DNA of 64,000 nt from Heliocidaris tuberculata (Eukaryota > Echinodermata > Echinoidea > Camarodonta > Echinometridae), in the NCBI GenBank assembly GCA_025618425.1, contig CM046832.1, positions 61,331,608 through 61,395,607 of the forward strand, written 5' to 3'. The position numbers and the translations under genes are program-made. Positions 23,419-36,000 of the stretch are shown here, piece after piece. Every line of letters begins with the position of its first letter. Position 1 is the stretch's first letter. The notes under the pieces are model-generated. The model ran no database searches, was not told the origin of the DNA, and was given only the letters and a program-made list of their open reading frames with translations.

Positions 23419-24162
23419 CAGTGCGTCCCAGAAAAAATTTAACAGGTGGAAAAATTCTCCCCAAATAAATATTTCAAATGAATAATTCAAAATATGTGTA
23501 GGAAATTTTCATACCTGTGGATAGCTTAGGGTCTCTTCTATCAAATGACACCAAAATATCTCACAATATTTTACGCCTGAGTGAGCAAAAGCCAATTATG
23601 TGAAAGGGTGCAAAATCCAGTCTTGACAAGATTTGATATAGGCTCTGGCTGGTATCAGCGAGCTGAGAGTCATGTAAAGGCTTAGAAATTTCCATATTCT
23701 GATCGATAAAAGACAATTTATGAAATAACAGGCTATGTTCTCTGTATATCCTTACATTTTATGGTTGAGTGAGCAATAAACTACTTTGCTGAGTGTTTCA
23801 AAATGTTACTTTTGATGAGTCTTTTAATTTTATCTGGTTTGCTCACTCAGTCATACAGTTTTGATGAGATATATCAGGAAATACATTGAACAAAGTCTGT
23901 TCTTTCATGAATAGTCTTTCAATGATCAGAATATAAAATTTCGAAGTCTGTTCATGACTCTCAACTTGGCTCATACCAGCCAGAACAAAAACAAACATTT
24001 GTCAAGAATGGATTTTGCACCATTTCACAAAAGTGGCTTTTGCTCACTCAAGCGTAATAGCTAGTCAGATGTTTTGATGTTATTGTATAGGACGGACCCT
24101 AAGCTATCTACAAAAATTAAAATTTATTTAATAACTGTTAACATTTTTGAGGGGACGCACTG
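23419..24162. mobile_element. Mariner-like foldback element, TA-flanked
   Basis: TA at 23417-23418 and 24163-24164. Ends CAGTGCGTCCCAGAAAAA and the complement of CAGTGCGTCCCCTCAAAAA. The two halves are inverted copies over about 350 bp (GCAAAAGCCAATTATGTGAA against TTTCACAAAAGTGGCTTTTG). No transposase frame; a TA duplication and CAGT.. ends fit Tc1/mariner. Confidence 0.78.
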
Positions 24163-24337
24163 TACAGGGGGGCACGTGCTCCCAGTTGCATTGCGAACAA
24201 AGAGAAAGAGAGAAATAAAGACATAGTGAAATGAACTTGGAGAGAAGACGATAAGACCCCTTACCAGACCCACCCTTACTTGGTGACCTTATTAATTCGC
24301 ATGTCATCCACCTAGTTATAAGATGGGTGTCCCACCC

Positions 24338-24620
24338 CAGTGGCGGATTTAAAGGGGGGGGGGGCACTTCCGACCCCTGCCCCTTTTGAAACCAAATTGT
24401 ACATTGTGCCCCCCCCCCCATTTTAGAACTGATGACCCCCCATTTTTTTCCTTGCCAGAGAATTTTAGAGGAAAACAGGACCAAAAATATAACTGACTAC
24501 CTTTTTTTTTCGCTTGTCAGAAAAAAATCTCAGAGATTTTCCCAAATCATGCATCCGCCCATGCTCCACCCCCTATGATTCCAGTACCCCTCAATGGCGT
24601 GGACCCACCCTACGCCACTG
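24338..24620. repeat. Nested hAT-like remnants
   Basis: CAGTGGCGGATTTAAAGGGG at 24338 and CCACCCTACGCCACTG ending at 24620 are termini of the same style (CAGTGGCG...CGCCACTG), with poly(G) and poly(C) inside. They differ beyond 8 bp and lack a matching 8-bp duplication, so two elements may be nested or broken. Confidence 0.45.
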
Positions 24621-26950
24621 ACTGGAAGTGAAAAATCAAGTTACATGCCATCTTAAAACAATGCAAATATAGCCTATCATTGGCACATTACTTATCATGA
24701 TGATGAGGCTTCCACATTGGGAAATCTAGGCCATTTTCTTGAAAGTTATTCGTGAAGATGCGAAGGCCATTTTATGAGGAACGACGCCTCGCAGATCATC
24801 AAAAACTCTTGAAATGCTGACAGAAGGAAGGCTGATCTGAAAAGAAAAAGAAGCTGAGAAGACAAAAAGTGAAACACAAATTTAATAACCATCCATTAAT
24901 CCCTCAGGGAAAAGTAAACGACGTGAGGAAAAAAAAGAAGGAAAGAAAGGAATCTTAAAGGAAGTCTTGACTTCTGATAATGCTGGAAAACAAAAATTCT
25001 CAAAATCAAACTAAATTTTCAAGACAACAAATCATTGATATCTGCCGAAAGAATTTGGAAAGTGTTTAGATATAACAGTTGAGTAAAGAGCAGTTAGGAT
25101 ATTGAGCTGGTCATTCGGACCTAGTGTCAAGCACTAGAACACATTTTGTTCTTCCGAACAACGCAAATATTACATGATATATGCGTTGATCAGCAAAATC
25201 TCTTGAAATGTTTACAAAAAGAAAGGTCGATTTAAAGAAAATGGAGCTGAGAAAACAAAAAAAAGTGAAGCCCAAATTGAATAAGCATTCTTAATCTCAC
25301 TTCAGAATTCCTAAAAGCCATATTCTCTTGATATGTGCCCCCACTGACAAAAAAAACTCAACTCTAGCTTGAATTCTTTGAAAAATAATCGAAAGCTAGC
25401 GGTTTAAAAATAATATAAAGCCTATGTAAAGCTACAGGTAATTAACAAACTGGCCTTGACGTCTAAATGTCTTCTCAATAGATGCGTCTGCTTCTTTGAA
25501 AATACTATTTTTTTTTACAAACATGCGATCACAATTAATACTGTCAGCAATTTGTAACCCCTCAAATGAAACGAAAATCAGTCCAGGCTGTCATGGGATA
25601 CAAGAGGAGCATCAAAGTAACCGCTGAGTAAATAAAATAGCTCTTCCCATTATCTCTTCGTCTTTCTTCTCAATGTATAACCAGTGTATTCTACTTATGC
25701 TTATGAACTTGTTTTTTCATGTATCCTGTCATGTGTTTTGTTGAAAATGTATTATGTTGAAAGAAAGATGAATCAACTTGAACTTCACTTGACTGATTGG
25801 GATAGAATACTCAGCTGAACGGCATTTCGTACTTCTAATGTTGTCACTAATTACAAAATGTTTAAGTGTGAGAGACAACACAATTATTAGGTCATGGGGT
25901 TGATCTAGGATTTTGATGCGGGGTCGGGGCACAAGTCCAATAAATCTTTGATAAGCTCCCCCAATGGTCATCACATTTTCAGGCGCCTTTTTATGACCCC
26001 GTGCCCCTGGACCAGCCACAGACCAACTGCGAATTGTTGGCACTACTTACATTTCTGATATTTCTCTGTTATCAGATCTGTCTTCTCTGTTTACTTTAAT
26101 TTGCCGTTTGCAGATTCAGAAATTCATTTCCTAAATGAAAACAACTCTGTGTCACTGGAATTTTTTTTTTACAATGTTAGGATTTCACATAACTCCTGAA
26201 AGCATCATACTATTAATGACTGTGTCATTTCTAACAATTCAAAAGATTGTTGGAAATGGAAGGGATTATTAAATTTGATCATAGGCGTACGGGGGGGGGG
26301 GGGGGCTGGGGACTGCAGCCCCTCCAAGAATTTTGAAATTAACTTTTTCAGTAAGCTTTTTCAAGCACTTTGACATAGATTTATATGAAATGCTTCCAAT
26401 TTTATTTAAACAACGGCCAACGGAAATGTAATATCATATTACAATGAATTTTCAGAGTATAAGGACCATAAGTCCTTACTTTAATTTATGACTGGATTTA
26501 AAGCTCCTGGTGAAATATAGCATAGTCAGCAGCCGCGAAACGATCGTTATTCGTCAGACTATGTGGGTTTTAACAGAACATCTGCCAAGATCATAACACC
26601 GTTATCGTATTAACTTTGCATTTGAACTACAAACCTATGCGACAGACATATCTTTTAGTTGTGTGTGTGTGTGCGCGCGCCCGCGTGTATATGTGTGGGT
26701 GTGGGTAGGAAAGGAATAGTTGTACTGACGGGTAGGTGTATACGTCTTCAAGCATGGGCTGTCCTGGTGCAGTTTTTGCCCCCCCCCCCCCCAGACTACA
26801 ACTTGAACAGCAACCCCAGATGGTTAGGACTTTCATTTCATCAGCATCATCTCTCCTTCGCCAGTACTTGCAAGAGGGAGCTGACTTGGAAGGTTCGTCA
26901 GCAAAAAAGCTCTCTCAACTTTACTCGGTCCAACTCAAAGATTGTACATC
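24621..26950. other. Intergenic stretch between genes A and B
   Basis: No gene recognised. Contains a poly(G) remnant at about 26290-26305 (CATAGGCGTACGGGG start, hAT-like) and GT/CG simple repeats at 26660-26705. No clear TATA box before gene B was found. Confidence 0.45.
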
Positions 26951-27041
26951 ATGTATAGCTTTGGGGACCAGCTGCACCGTCACAGGTGGACACTGCTTTT
27001 AGGATTCCTGGCTATAGCAGTACTGGCATTCCAGGGAGAAG
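26951..27041 (+). CDS. Gene B exon 1 (signal peptide)
   Basis: ATG at 26951; MYSFGDQLHRHRW, then a hydrophobic core LLLGFLAIAVLAF. 91 nt, phase 1 at GTAGG. The ATCATGTA start context is shared with gene C. Confidence 0.85.
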
Positions 27042-30000
27042 GTAGGATGCTAACATGAAATATTGTGTTTTTTTTAAATATAATTTTCAAAACTTGAAAT
27101 ATCTAACCATCTAGCTCTATAAAAACTATCCCACAATCAGTCCCACTGTTTAAAGCGAATCTTGACTTCTCTATTTCTTCAGACACTGACCTAAATTAAT
27201 TCTGAAGCGTTTTTCCTGCAGTATTTGAGGCAGCAATATACTAACATTCATAGAAAAACATAACTCTAAGCCTTAAGAGGCTGCATGTTATGCACATGCA
27301 TCGGGACATGTAGCTTTATTTGTTCAAGTTCAGGTTCTTCATTCAACACTCGTAAACAAAAAACAAAAAATCTAAATTATGAAAGTACATATCCATATGT
27401 ATTACATGTATCATGTACAGACAGAAAAAACATTATTGAACATTATATGAAGTGTCGGGAGATTAACTAGAATAAATGTGTCTTATTAAATGCCAATCCC
27501 CTATACATAAAGTACAAAATAATCTTAACTTCACAACCAACAAAAAGAAAATGAAGAGGGAAAAGAGAGAGAGAGAAAAAAAATCACTCTGAAAACACAC
27601 ACTCACTCACATGCCACATACACACAACATATTTTCACTCACATGGCCTGATGAGCCTAGATCATTGTACTACCTATATCAAGTAGTAAATGTTGTTTTT
27701 AGAGCCCTTTTAAATGCTTTTAAAGAAGGCATCATCTTGATGTTGTTTGGAATTCTACTCCATATAATCATTTGGTCCACTAAAAATATCGAATTCCTGA
27801 AGGCTGAGGTTCTGATATGATGAAAAAAAAAGTCTGAAGCATGTCTGGTGCTGTACTGATTTATACTGGCAATAGATATAAAATGGTTTGGTAAAGATAT
27901 AGGAAGCAGACCATGAGAACATGCATGTATAAAAACAGAAATTTAAAATTGAGACCTATATAAAATATTTAGCAAATTTTGGCAAGAAAATAGTGGAAGA
28001 GTATGATCATTTTAATCTGAGTGTGTAATAGTTCTGACAGCTCCATTTTTGTAGCTTAAAGGGTGACTAAATTAAAAAATTGATTGCCCATTTTTCGTAG
28101 GAAGGAGTCATCAGGAGCCAAAAAATATCTATCACACACTTTTTTATGCATTCAGTCGTATTTCATAATCATTTGAAAAGTACATTTTCGCTGATTTACA
28201 CAGTCATAAGCCCCGCCCCTAAAAAAAACCCATCGAGCGACATCATGATCACGTGATCTGTGACGTACGAGAAGTAAGGGAAAATATTCCACCAACCTAT
28301 ATACCGTGCACGCCCGCAGGCCCCGGCAGGCCCAGCCCGGTGCCGAGCATGACATTCACCTCATCGACCATTTGCATCGCATATTTTCGTGTGTTTAATT
28401 CCTCACATTAACTTTGATTTTGGGACACAATTTCATCAGTAATGCCAAATCGGTGTATAGTTGCGGGCTGTAGCAAGACCCCTAAAGATGATGTAAGCCT
28501 ACGTACATCATTTTCCTAAAGATGAAAATCTACGGAAATTGTGGGTCGCAACGGTATTCTCACGCGGGCAGAGTGGCAAAGGCCAAGCGAGTGGAGTACA
28601 ATTTGCAGTGATCACTTTTCTTCTCCAGCAGCTGCAGCAGCTTCACCCGCGGCCCCTTCCCCCGCGACCCCTACACCATGCCCTGGCGCGTCTTCTGCGA
28701 GGGGTTCAAACATAATGGTCGAATTCCCCTTGCCACTGCACTTAAGCTTCTTCTCTTTCGGTATCGATAAATCATCTGATAAATCAGAGTTCGTATCTGG
28801 CTCAAAAAAGTCCTTCAAATCGGACTCGCGATCACTATCCATCTCTCTAAGTTGCTCGAAGAATTCAGCCAAAAATCTAAGTCAGTACTACCGTAGTACA
28901 TGTAAAGCGAAGTAAAAAAAGGCGAGGGTGAAAACAAACCAAACAAAAGCGTTCACCAGTCGCTTAGTACGAGGGGGAACATAGTTGCCGTACTAAAGAT
29001 GTGTAGTACATTGCACAGACGTATAAAACGGCTGTGTACGCGTTTAAGACCAATGCAAAACTATCGTTCGGCAAGCTCAGATGGATGAGAACATTGTTCA
29101 AAGAAAAGTTAAAAAAAACAAAACGAGAGCTGTATATTTGGGCAAAAGTGTTCACTGATCTTAAAGAAAATATATTGATAATGATTATTCACTCCTTAGA
29201 CTGTATTGATTAATTTCCCTTTTTCATAAATTGTCTGTTGAACAGAGGGGTCAAATACCGCATTGTGTGTACAATGTTACATTACCGCAGCCTGTAGATC
29301 TTGTGCCTCTTACTCTTCATACGTCACTTGGGGGTGTGACGTCAATTAGCCAATCAGCTCACGAGTTTTCAGGAACGGTCCCCAAACCTCTACTTTTCCC
29401 CCTTTTTCGCCAAAACGAGACATAATTTTGACAATCAATTGCCAGATTCGTGATCTGAATGCAAAAATACATGGAAACAGCACCTTTTTTCTCTCTAATT
29501 TAGTCACCCTTTAAACAATATATTCATATTAAAATTGATAGTGCATGCCCATGCAAGTATACAGTAACTTAATTGGGGTAAATCAATGCATAGTATAGCA
29601 TAAGCAATATTTCTGAAGAAAATGATTTCAGTTTGTTCATAACACCAATATTTTTGCGAGCTTATTACAAAGTACATGCGTGTGTTCTTTCCATCTCATT
29701 GTTCGTCAATTGTTACATATAAAAATTTCAAATGAGGAACACATTGTATGTTAGTATTATCAACTTTTATAAGAACGTCATCAAAATTCTTTTGTAATTA
29801 TCATATTATTCGAGCTTTTTTAGATTCAAGACTAGCTTGTTCCTATGTAACCAACTGACAATCTTACAAAGTTCATTATTCACTTTTCTTGAGGTGCAGT
29901 ATGTTGTCAATTAGTCATTTCATTAATAAATTATTAAATCATAAAATAGTATTGCTTTCTCTAAAGTAGTCCAAAAATATTGTAAGGATTATGTAAACAC

Positions 30001-33000
30001 ACCCATTGTCCATCTTCACCTGTTTGAGAAGGCATAACAGAAGAGCTTTTCAGGTATATGTGGTATGTGACCGCCAGGCAGAAATGTACTATCTTGTGTT
30101 AATTACACAGATACCAAGCAGGCTACTCTATTATACCCTGTCAGATGGTCAATGGTGTGTTTACATAATCCTGACCATATTTTTGGCTACTTTTGAGAAA
30201 GCAATACATTTTTCACAATTTAATAACTTATTAATGGAATGAGTAATTGACACCAAATTGCACCTCAAGAAAATTATTATACTCAAAATTACATTATGTA
30301 AATTTAAATAGAATAGAATAAAAAACTTTTGAGTTATTCTATTTAGAAGGTAAGAAAATGGTTTTCCTTTACATACAGAGCATTTTGGGGGCAAAGCGTT
30401 GTCAAAGGGCACTTTGGGGTTTTCATCTCAGGGGATCTGACACCCCCTTCCCGATGGACAATTTTGTCAGTTTTTATATTTTTGGAAAGTACATCCATAG
30501 CTCTTCCTTCTGACAAAATTTGGTTCCTGGGCTTCAAGGGGAAAAATTTACCCCAATTTTTAGGGGCCGTCTGACACCCGTTCCGACGGAAATTTTTGTC
30601 ATTTTTTGTTGTTGTGTGTTTTATGTCCAGACATACTACTTCCTAGTGACAAAGTTTGGCGCATGGGGGAGATGGGGTGAAATCGACCCGACTATGGGGT
30701 CTCTCTCTCTCTCTCTTTTTTTTTTTTTTGGGGGGGGGGGGGGGGGGTCTGGGGGCTTAATCCGGTGGCTAAGGTCAGGCTGACAACATTTCTGTCAATG
30801 ACTTAAACGGTTTAAGTAGTTTTAAGGGGTCAAATCTTGTGGATGAAATGGGGTGACTATTTCGGGACAGGCTCCTGGTCAGCTGGCCTAGTAGGTTCAA
30901 TGCAAATTATATTATGTGAATACGGATTCTCGTACCAAGCGTTCGGGGGAAAAAGAAAGAACTTCATAACATTTTCGGAGTAGTGGATCCCTGGTAGATA
31001 GGAAATTTTTTAGTTCAAATTTATGAACCATCGGAACCAAGAATCTTTAAAATAATGAGAAATCCACTTGAGAATGGGCCCTTTACTTACTTACTTTACT
31101 TACCTAGAGATTAAAATACAAACATTTACATTGATAGATCTCTGTCATGGAAAAAACACATTATTGAAACAGAAAAAAAAAATCTCTGTAAAAATGGGCA
31201 TAATTTCTAGACTGCGACACAGTTGACCAAACAACATCCTCCGTATGCTGTATAATTCTCTTATCCTATCATATCTATCACATTGCAACCTAGCCTGGGG
31301 GAACTCTCCAACATACAAATTACACAAATAAATCACTCTACAAAAGAAAAATAATTCGTGTAATTACAGATACTGCTCCCCGTTGTCACGTCGACCATTT
31401 GTTCAAACAATTTAACATACTCAATTTTACCAATATTAATAAACACGAACAAAGCATATTTATGTACAGATATACAAACAACATATTTTTTTAAAACGAA
31501 TTTTGTAACCTCTTTCAATTGAATTCAACTATTCATAGATACGAAACCAGACACTCAAATCACATCCATCAAGCACAGAAACTTATTTTTTCACAATAAC
31601 ATCAGGTACTCGGGACCTAAGCTGTGGACCGTTATCCCAGATACAATAAAATACTCGACTCTCTTGCTAGTTCTCAAAAAGTATGAAAAAAAAAGAAAGA
31701 AAAAAACTACATCTTACTAATAACATGGTTTAAGACACTTCCCTATCCTCCACTGGGTCTTTTCTCTCCGTTTGTTTTCTCTGTTTCTTCGAGAATTTAT
31801 CCCTTTTTCGTACTCCTTTTTTTGTGCACCTCCTATTCTCCCCCTCTTTTTCTTTTCTCCAATCAAGCTCAGCGGTCTATGAATAATATATTTTTCTCTC
31901 TTTTAAAAATATTTTAAATATATTTATTACGTAATCTAACGCCTAAGGGCGCCCTTGCCCCAAGCGTTTGCTTGTAGAGGTGTGCCCCAACTATGTATGC
32001 AATTTATGTAGCCGAAAATGAAACTGTATGAATATTTTATTCAAAAAAACTGCTACCAATAATTTCACAATTTTTCAGGCATGATGACTTGGCTGATTTC
32101 AGACCCAGTTCTACATTTGAAGATGCATATAAGAATCTATTGAACAATGTCGCAAGCCACACGGACGTCTTTTACCCGACTTTGATTTAATGTATATTTT
32201 GTCATATTTTTGTTAAAAATACATGTTCATTATTTTGTTCATTGATTACTTTGTATACTTGGAAAGTTGGACTTAAATGTCTTGAAACTGAATTGAATTG
32301 GCTAATTTTATAATCAAATATTTGGGAAAAATAGGTTACGTGCCTCGTAATTTTATAGTTTCTACAATAAAATGAAACGATTTTCACTGACATTGAAATA
32401 AGTTGTTCTTATATTGTGCCGTCTCTTAGTTGTCATCCTGAGTAGAATATAAAATAACTCCAGTTTGTATTAATATTTACCAGGTCGATAATTCGAGTTG
32501 TTTTTATAGCCTCTATCTTTCTCTGCCACTTCCTATTTTCATCTTAACCTCTCACTCTGTATTGAACTTTTCTTTGCCAGTCTCTTTTCTTTTGTCAGCA
32601 TGGAGCGAGTTTTTCTTGCGTTATGCAATGAATAATAGTTTGTCTTTAAAATATGTTTTAAAGAGAATTTATATTGTCTTTTAAAGACAATTTATATTGT
32701 ATATAATTTCCCCCAGACTTAACAGCTGAAGGAAAAACAATTACCACATGTATACGCCCATCATTACAATACTAAATAAGCCACTCTTATAGCCATATAG
32801 CGTTTGGAATAAAAATTAATATTAATTCTACATATTTTCCTTTCTCTCTCTCTCTCTCTGTCTCCAGCTCAGGAGTTGTCCGTCAGCTTGAGCTCTTCTG
32901 GTGAGGAACTACTGCCGTGTGTCTATCGAGGTATACCATACCTCCATGGTGAGGACTGGAAGGTGGATGAATGTACAACATGTCAATGCGACAACGCCAC

Positions 33001-36000
33001 CGTAACCTGTGTGATTGAGAGTTGTCAGCCTGCGTTCTGTGCTGAACCCATAAAACCGGAAGGAGAATGTTGCTTCTTGTGTCCATATAGTAAGTCGTTG
33101 TTGTGTGATCCGACATTTCACCGGCGATAATTACTCTGTGTTTTATTTCGTGAAAGAGAGAGGGTTAGTTCGGCTCGGGTTAGGTTTCAGGGTTCGAATT
33201 CCTGCCAGGGCAGTAACGTCCTTCGGCAAGACATTAGTCTACATTTTGCAAAACTCGCAAAGTGAATTCCATTGGCTTTCTGTTATGAAGGGGAAAAGAT
33301 TGTATGTACAGCATATAATTACCGTCTGTATGGAGCCAGAAGGGCATTAACCGTGTGTTAAAGAATATGACTTAACGCCCTTCTGGTTTTAAACAGAAGA
33401 TATGCATGGAAAGAGTTTGATGATGACCAATACAGAATGAATTAATTCATGTATATGTATTGTTCAATTCGACCTAGTTTATGTGACAGTCCTTCCTGTA
33501 CTTAGTACCATGGATGATAGGGTGTCTCCAAATTTAGGAATGTGATATTTGATTCATGACTTCTCATTTTGTACAAAACTTCATTTAGATCAACTTATAC
33601 CGAACGGAAAGCAAATTTTAGAATACAAATAAACACAAGATAATTCCGGAGACATCGCTGTCTCAAATTTGAACGAACACTAACACCGCTAAAATTGCCG
33701 ATCTATTGATAATATTTTCAAAATATCTTTCCTTATTCCAAAGAAAATCTCGTTATAAGGTGATTTTAGGTTCCTCTTTTTTTTGTTGGTCGTGTCGGAT
33801 TTTCGACGTCTTATCGATTATTCGAAATATGGGGACACAACACCATAAGAATAATAGTGTGTTCATTTGTAGACAACTGCAAAGAACTAAAATACGAATG
33901 AAACCAACTCTAAATCAAATTCAACAAATCCATTGTCAACCGCTTCCTCATAGATGTGTTGGCAAAGAAAGTCCAACCTGAAATTACCAGCAGAGACACC
34001 ATAGCAGAAGGAGGGGACAACCAAGTGAGCCTTAATGTTCCCATTAAGTTTCACGATGCCATGGACACAACAGGAGTCTCTGGGGAAGATCTTTGGAAGC
34101 TCGGTGCCTGGGCTTCCGCTACTCCCGACGGTAGAGGAACAAGGTAGGCAGGCCTCTGACTGACCAAGGAGTTATCACAGTTCTGTGATAACTCCTTGGA
34201 CTGACCAAAACAATGTAATACATAATTTTTATGATGATGAAAATAATGATAATAGTAACAGCAACAACAACAGCAGCAATATAATAATAATAATGGTAAT
34301 AATACTAATAGTGATAAAGTATAATAATAATATTAGTAAACAACAACTACAATGATGATAATAATAAAGACAATAATTATAATAATAATAATAATTATAA
34401 TAACAATAATGATGATGATCATAATAATAATAAAAGAATTACAACCAAAAAAAAATCTGAAAAAGATATAACCATGCTATAATATTCCATTCTTTCGCTT
34501 TAGGATTGGATACGTAGAGGACATTCTAGAGGGTGACCAAAAAGACAAATACTTTAAAAAGAAGGAAAAATTCGCATTCACCAACCTAGACTTTGCTTTT
34601 TCTGATCCGATGGCTGAGTGCGATGACATGAAGTATATCTGTGTGAGGATTGAAAGAGGTGACAACCCCAGAACCACGGGTGATCTTGGCTATACTCTAG
34701 GAGGGTTTCCGGATACACACGCACAAACCGGTTGTACTGGAGCTCCAGAATGCCGAGGTAATATTTTTCTCTTAAATAAAAGTCATGTATTTTGAAAAAA
34801 AAAAAAATTGAATCTATTTCCACACATGCAGAGTTCAAAATATATATAATGTATCCCAGGAGTATTCCGAGGAGTGTGTGTGTGTGTGTGTGTGTGTATG
34901 GGGGGGGGGGGGGGGGGGGTGTATACGATCACTCCCGGGATATACTCCCGGGGTTTACGCCCGTACAAGAAATGTAACCCAACATTGAAAAAAGATATGT
35001 ATTGAGATTGGTCACTCTTACCTGCAAAATTTTGTGCAAAATCATCCTAGTTAGTTTACTTTCTTGTAAAACACAACATGCATGGTATGGGGAATGGCTT
35101 TGTCAACCGGCTTGGTTGTTCTTCTCAGCTATCTGAGGCGGTATGTAAAATGGGGAATTGCTTTGTCAACCGGCTTGGGCGTTTTTATCAGCTATCAGTC
35201 GGCATGCAAAGCTCGTGGTGGAGCTTACGCCTTAACAATGAATTCTATGATCTTAATAAAGCATGGAACAAAATGTCACCTACAGATTTAAACAAAAACT
35301 AAAACGAAAAAACAAGCGAAATCTTCGAAGATCATCTATTGCTGTTTATTCATCTCGTATTCTGTGGACATGGCCTTTTCCCAATTTTGAAATTACAGAA
35401 GCCTATGAAAGTCAGAAATGTCCAGGGTTTTTTTAGGCCCAAATATGAGATATATCTCTATCCCTGCCGAAAGTTTTTGCCTTTCATTTGCAGATGGTTT
35501 GAGATCTTGCTATTTCTGGTTCACACTGCTTCCTCGATTTGTAGTCCTGAACTTCGCCCAAACTGTCTTTTCGCAGAACCTTTCCCTTTTAATAAGGTTT
35601 TACAAAGTGCCCCTTTTGTTTCATATCTTATTACCGCAAAGCTAAAAAAAAATAAAAATAATTAGACCTATAATTGATAAATGACTGATGGCTTGAGAGG
35701 GCATCCAGGCCTATTACCAAAATACGTCTCTTTATCGATTGTGTTTCACAAGAAAGGTTAGTAAACTGGAACTTCGCACTATATTTTTAAGACATTGGCA
35801 CAGTGACGCATAATTTTATGATTTCAGGAATCTGAATAATTTGCCAATATACGTATAGTCTCTCCATAGCAATTTTTGAAATATACGTTGTCTTTTGATT
35901 GGAACAGTCCTGAGACATGTAATGTATTAATAACAATTAATAAATTGTAATAACTGGGTCTTATTTAGTCAGGGTAGCCACATCAGTATTAATACTGCTC

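Noticed and set aside
24338..24620. A complete hAT element
   Set aside because: The flanks TCCCACCC and ACTGGAAG do not match and the termini differ beyond 8 bp; kept only as a remnant.
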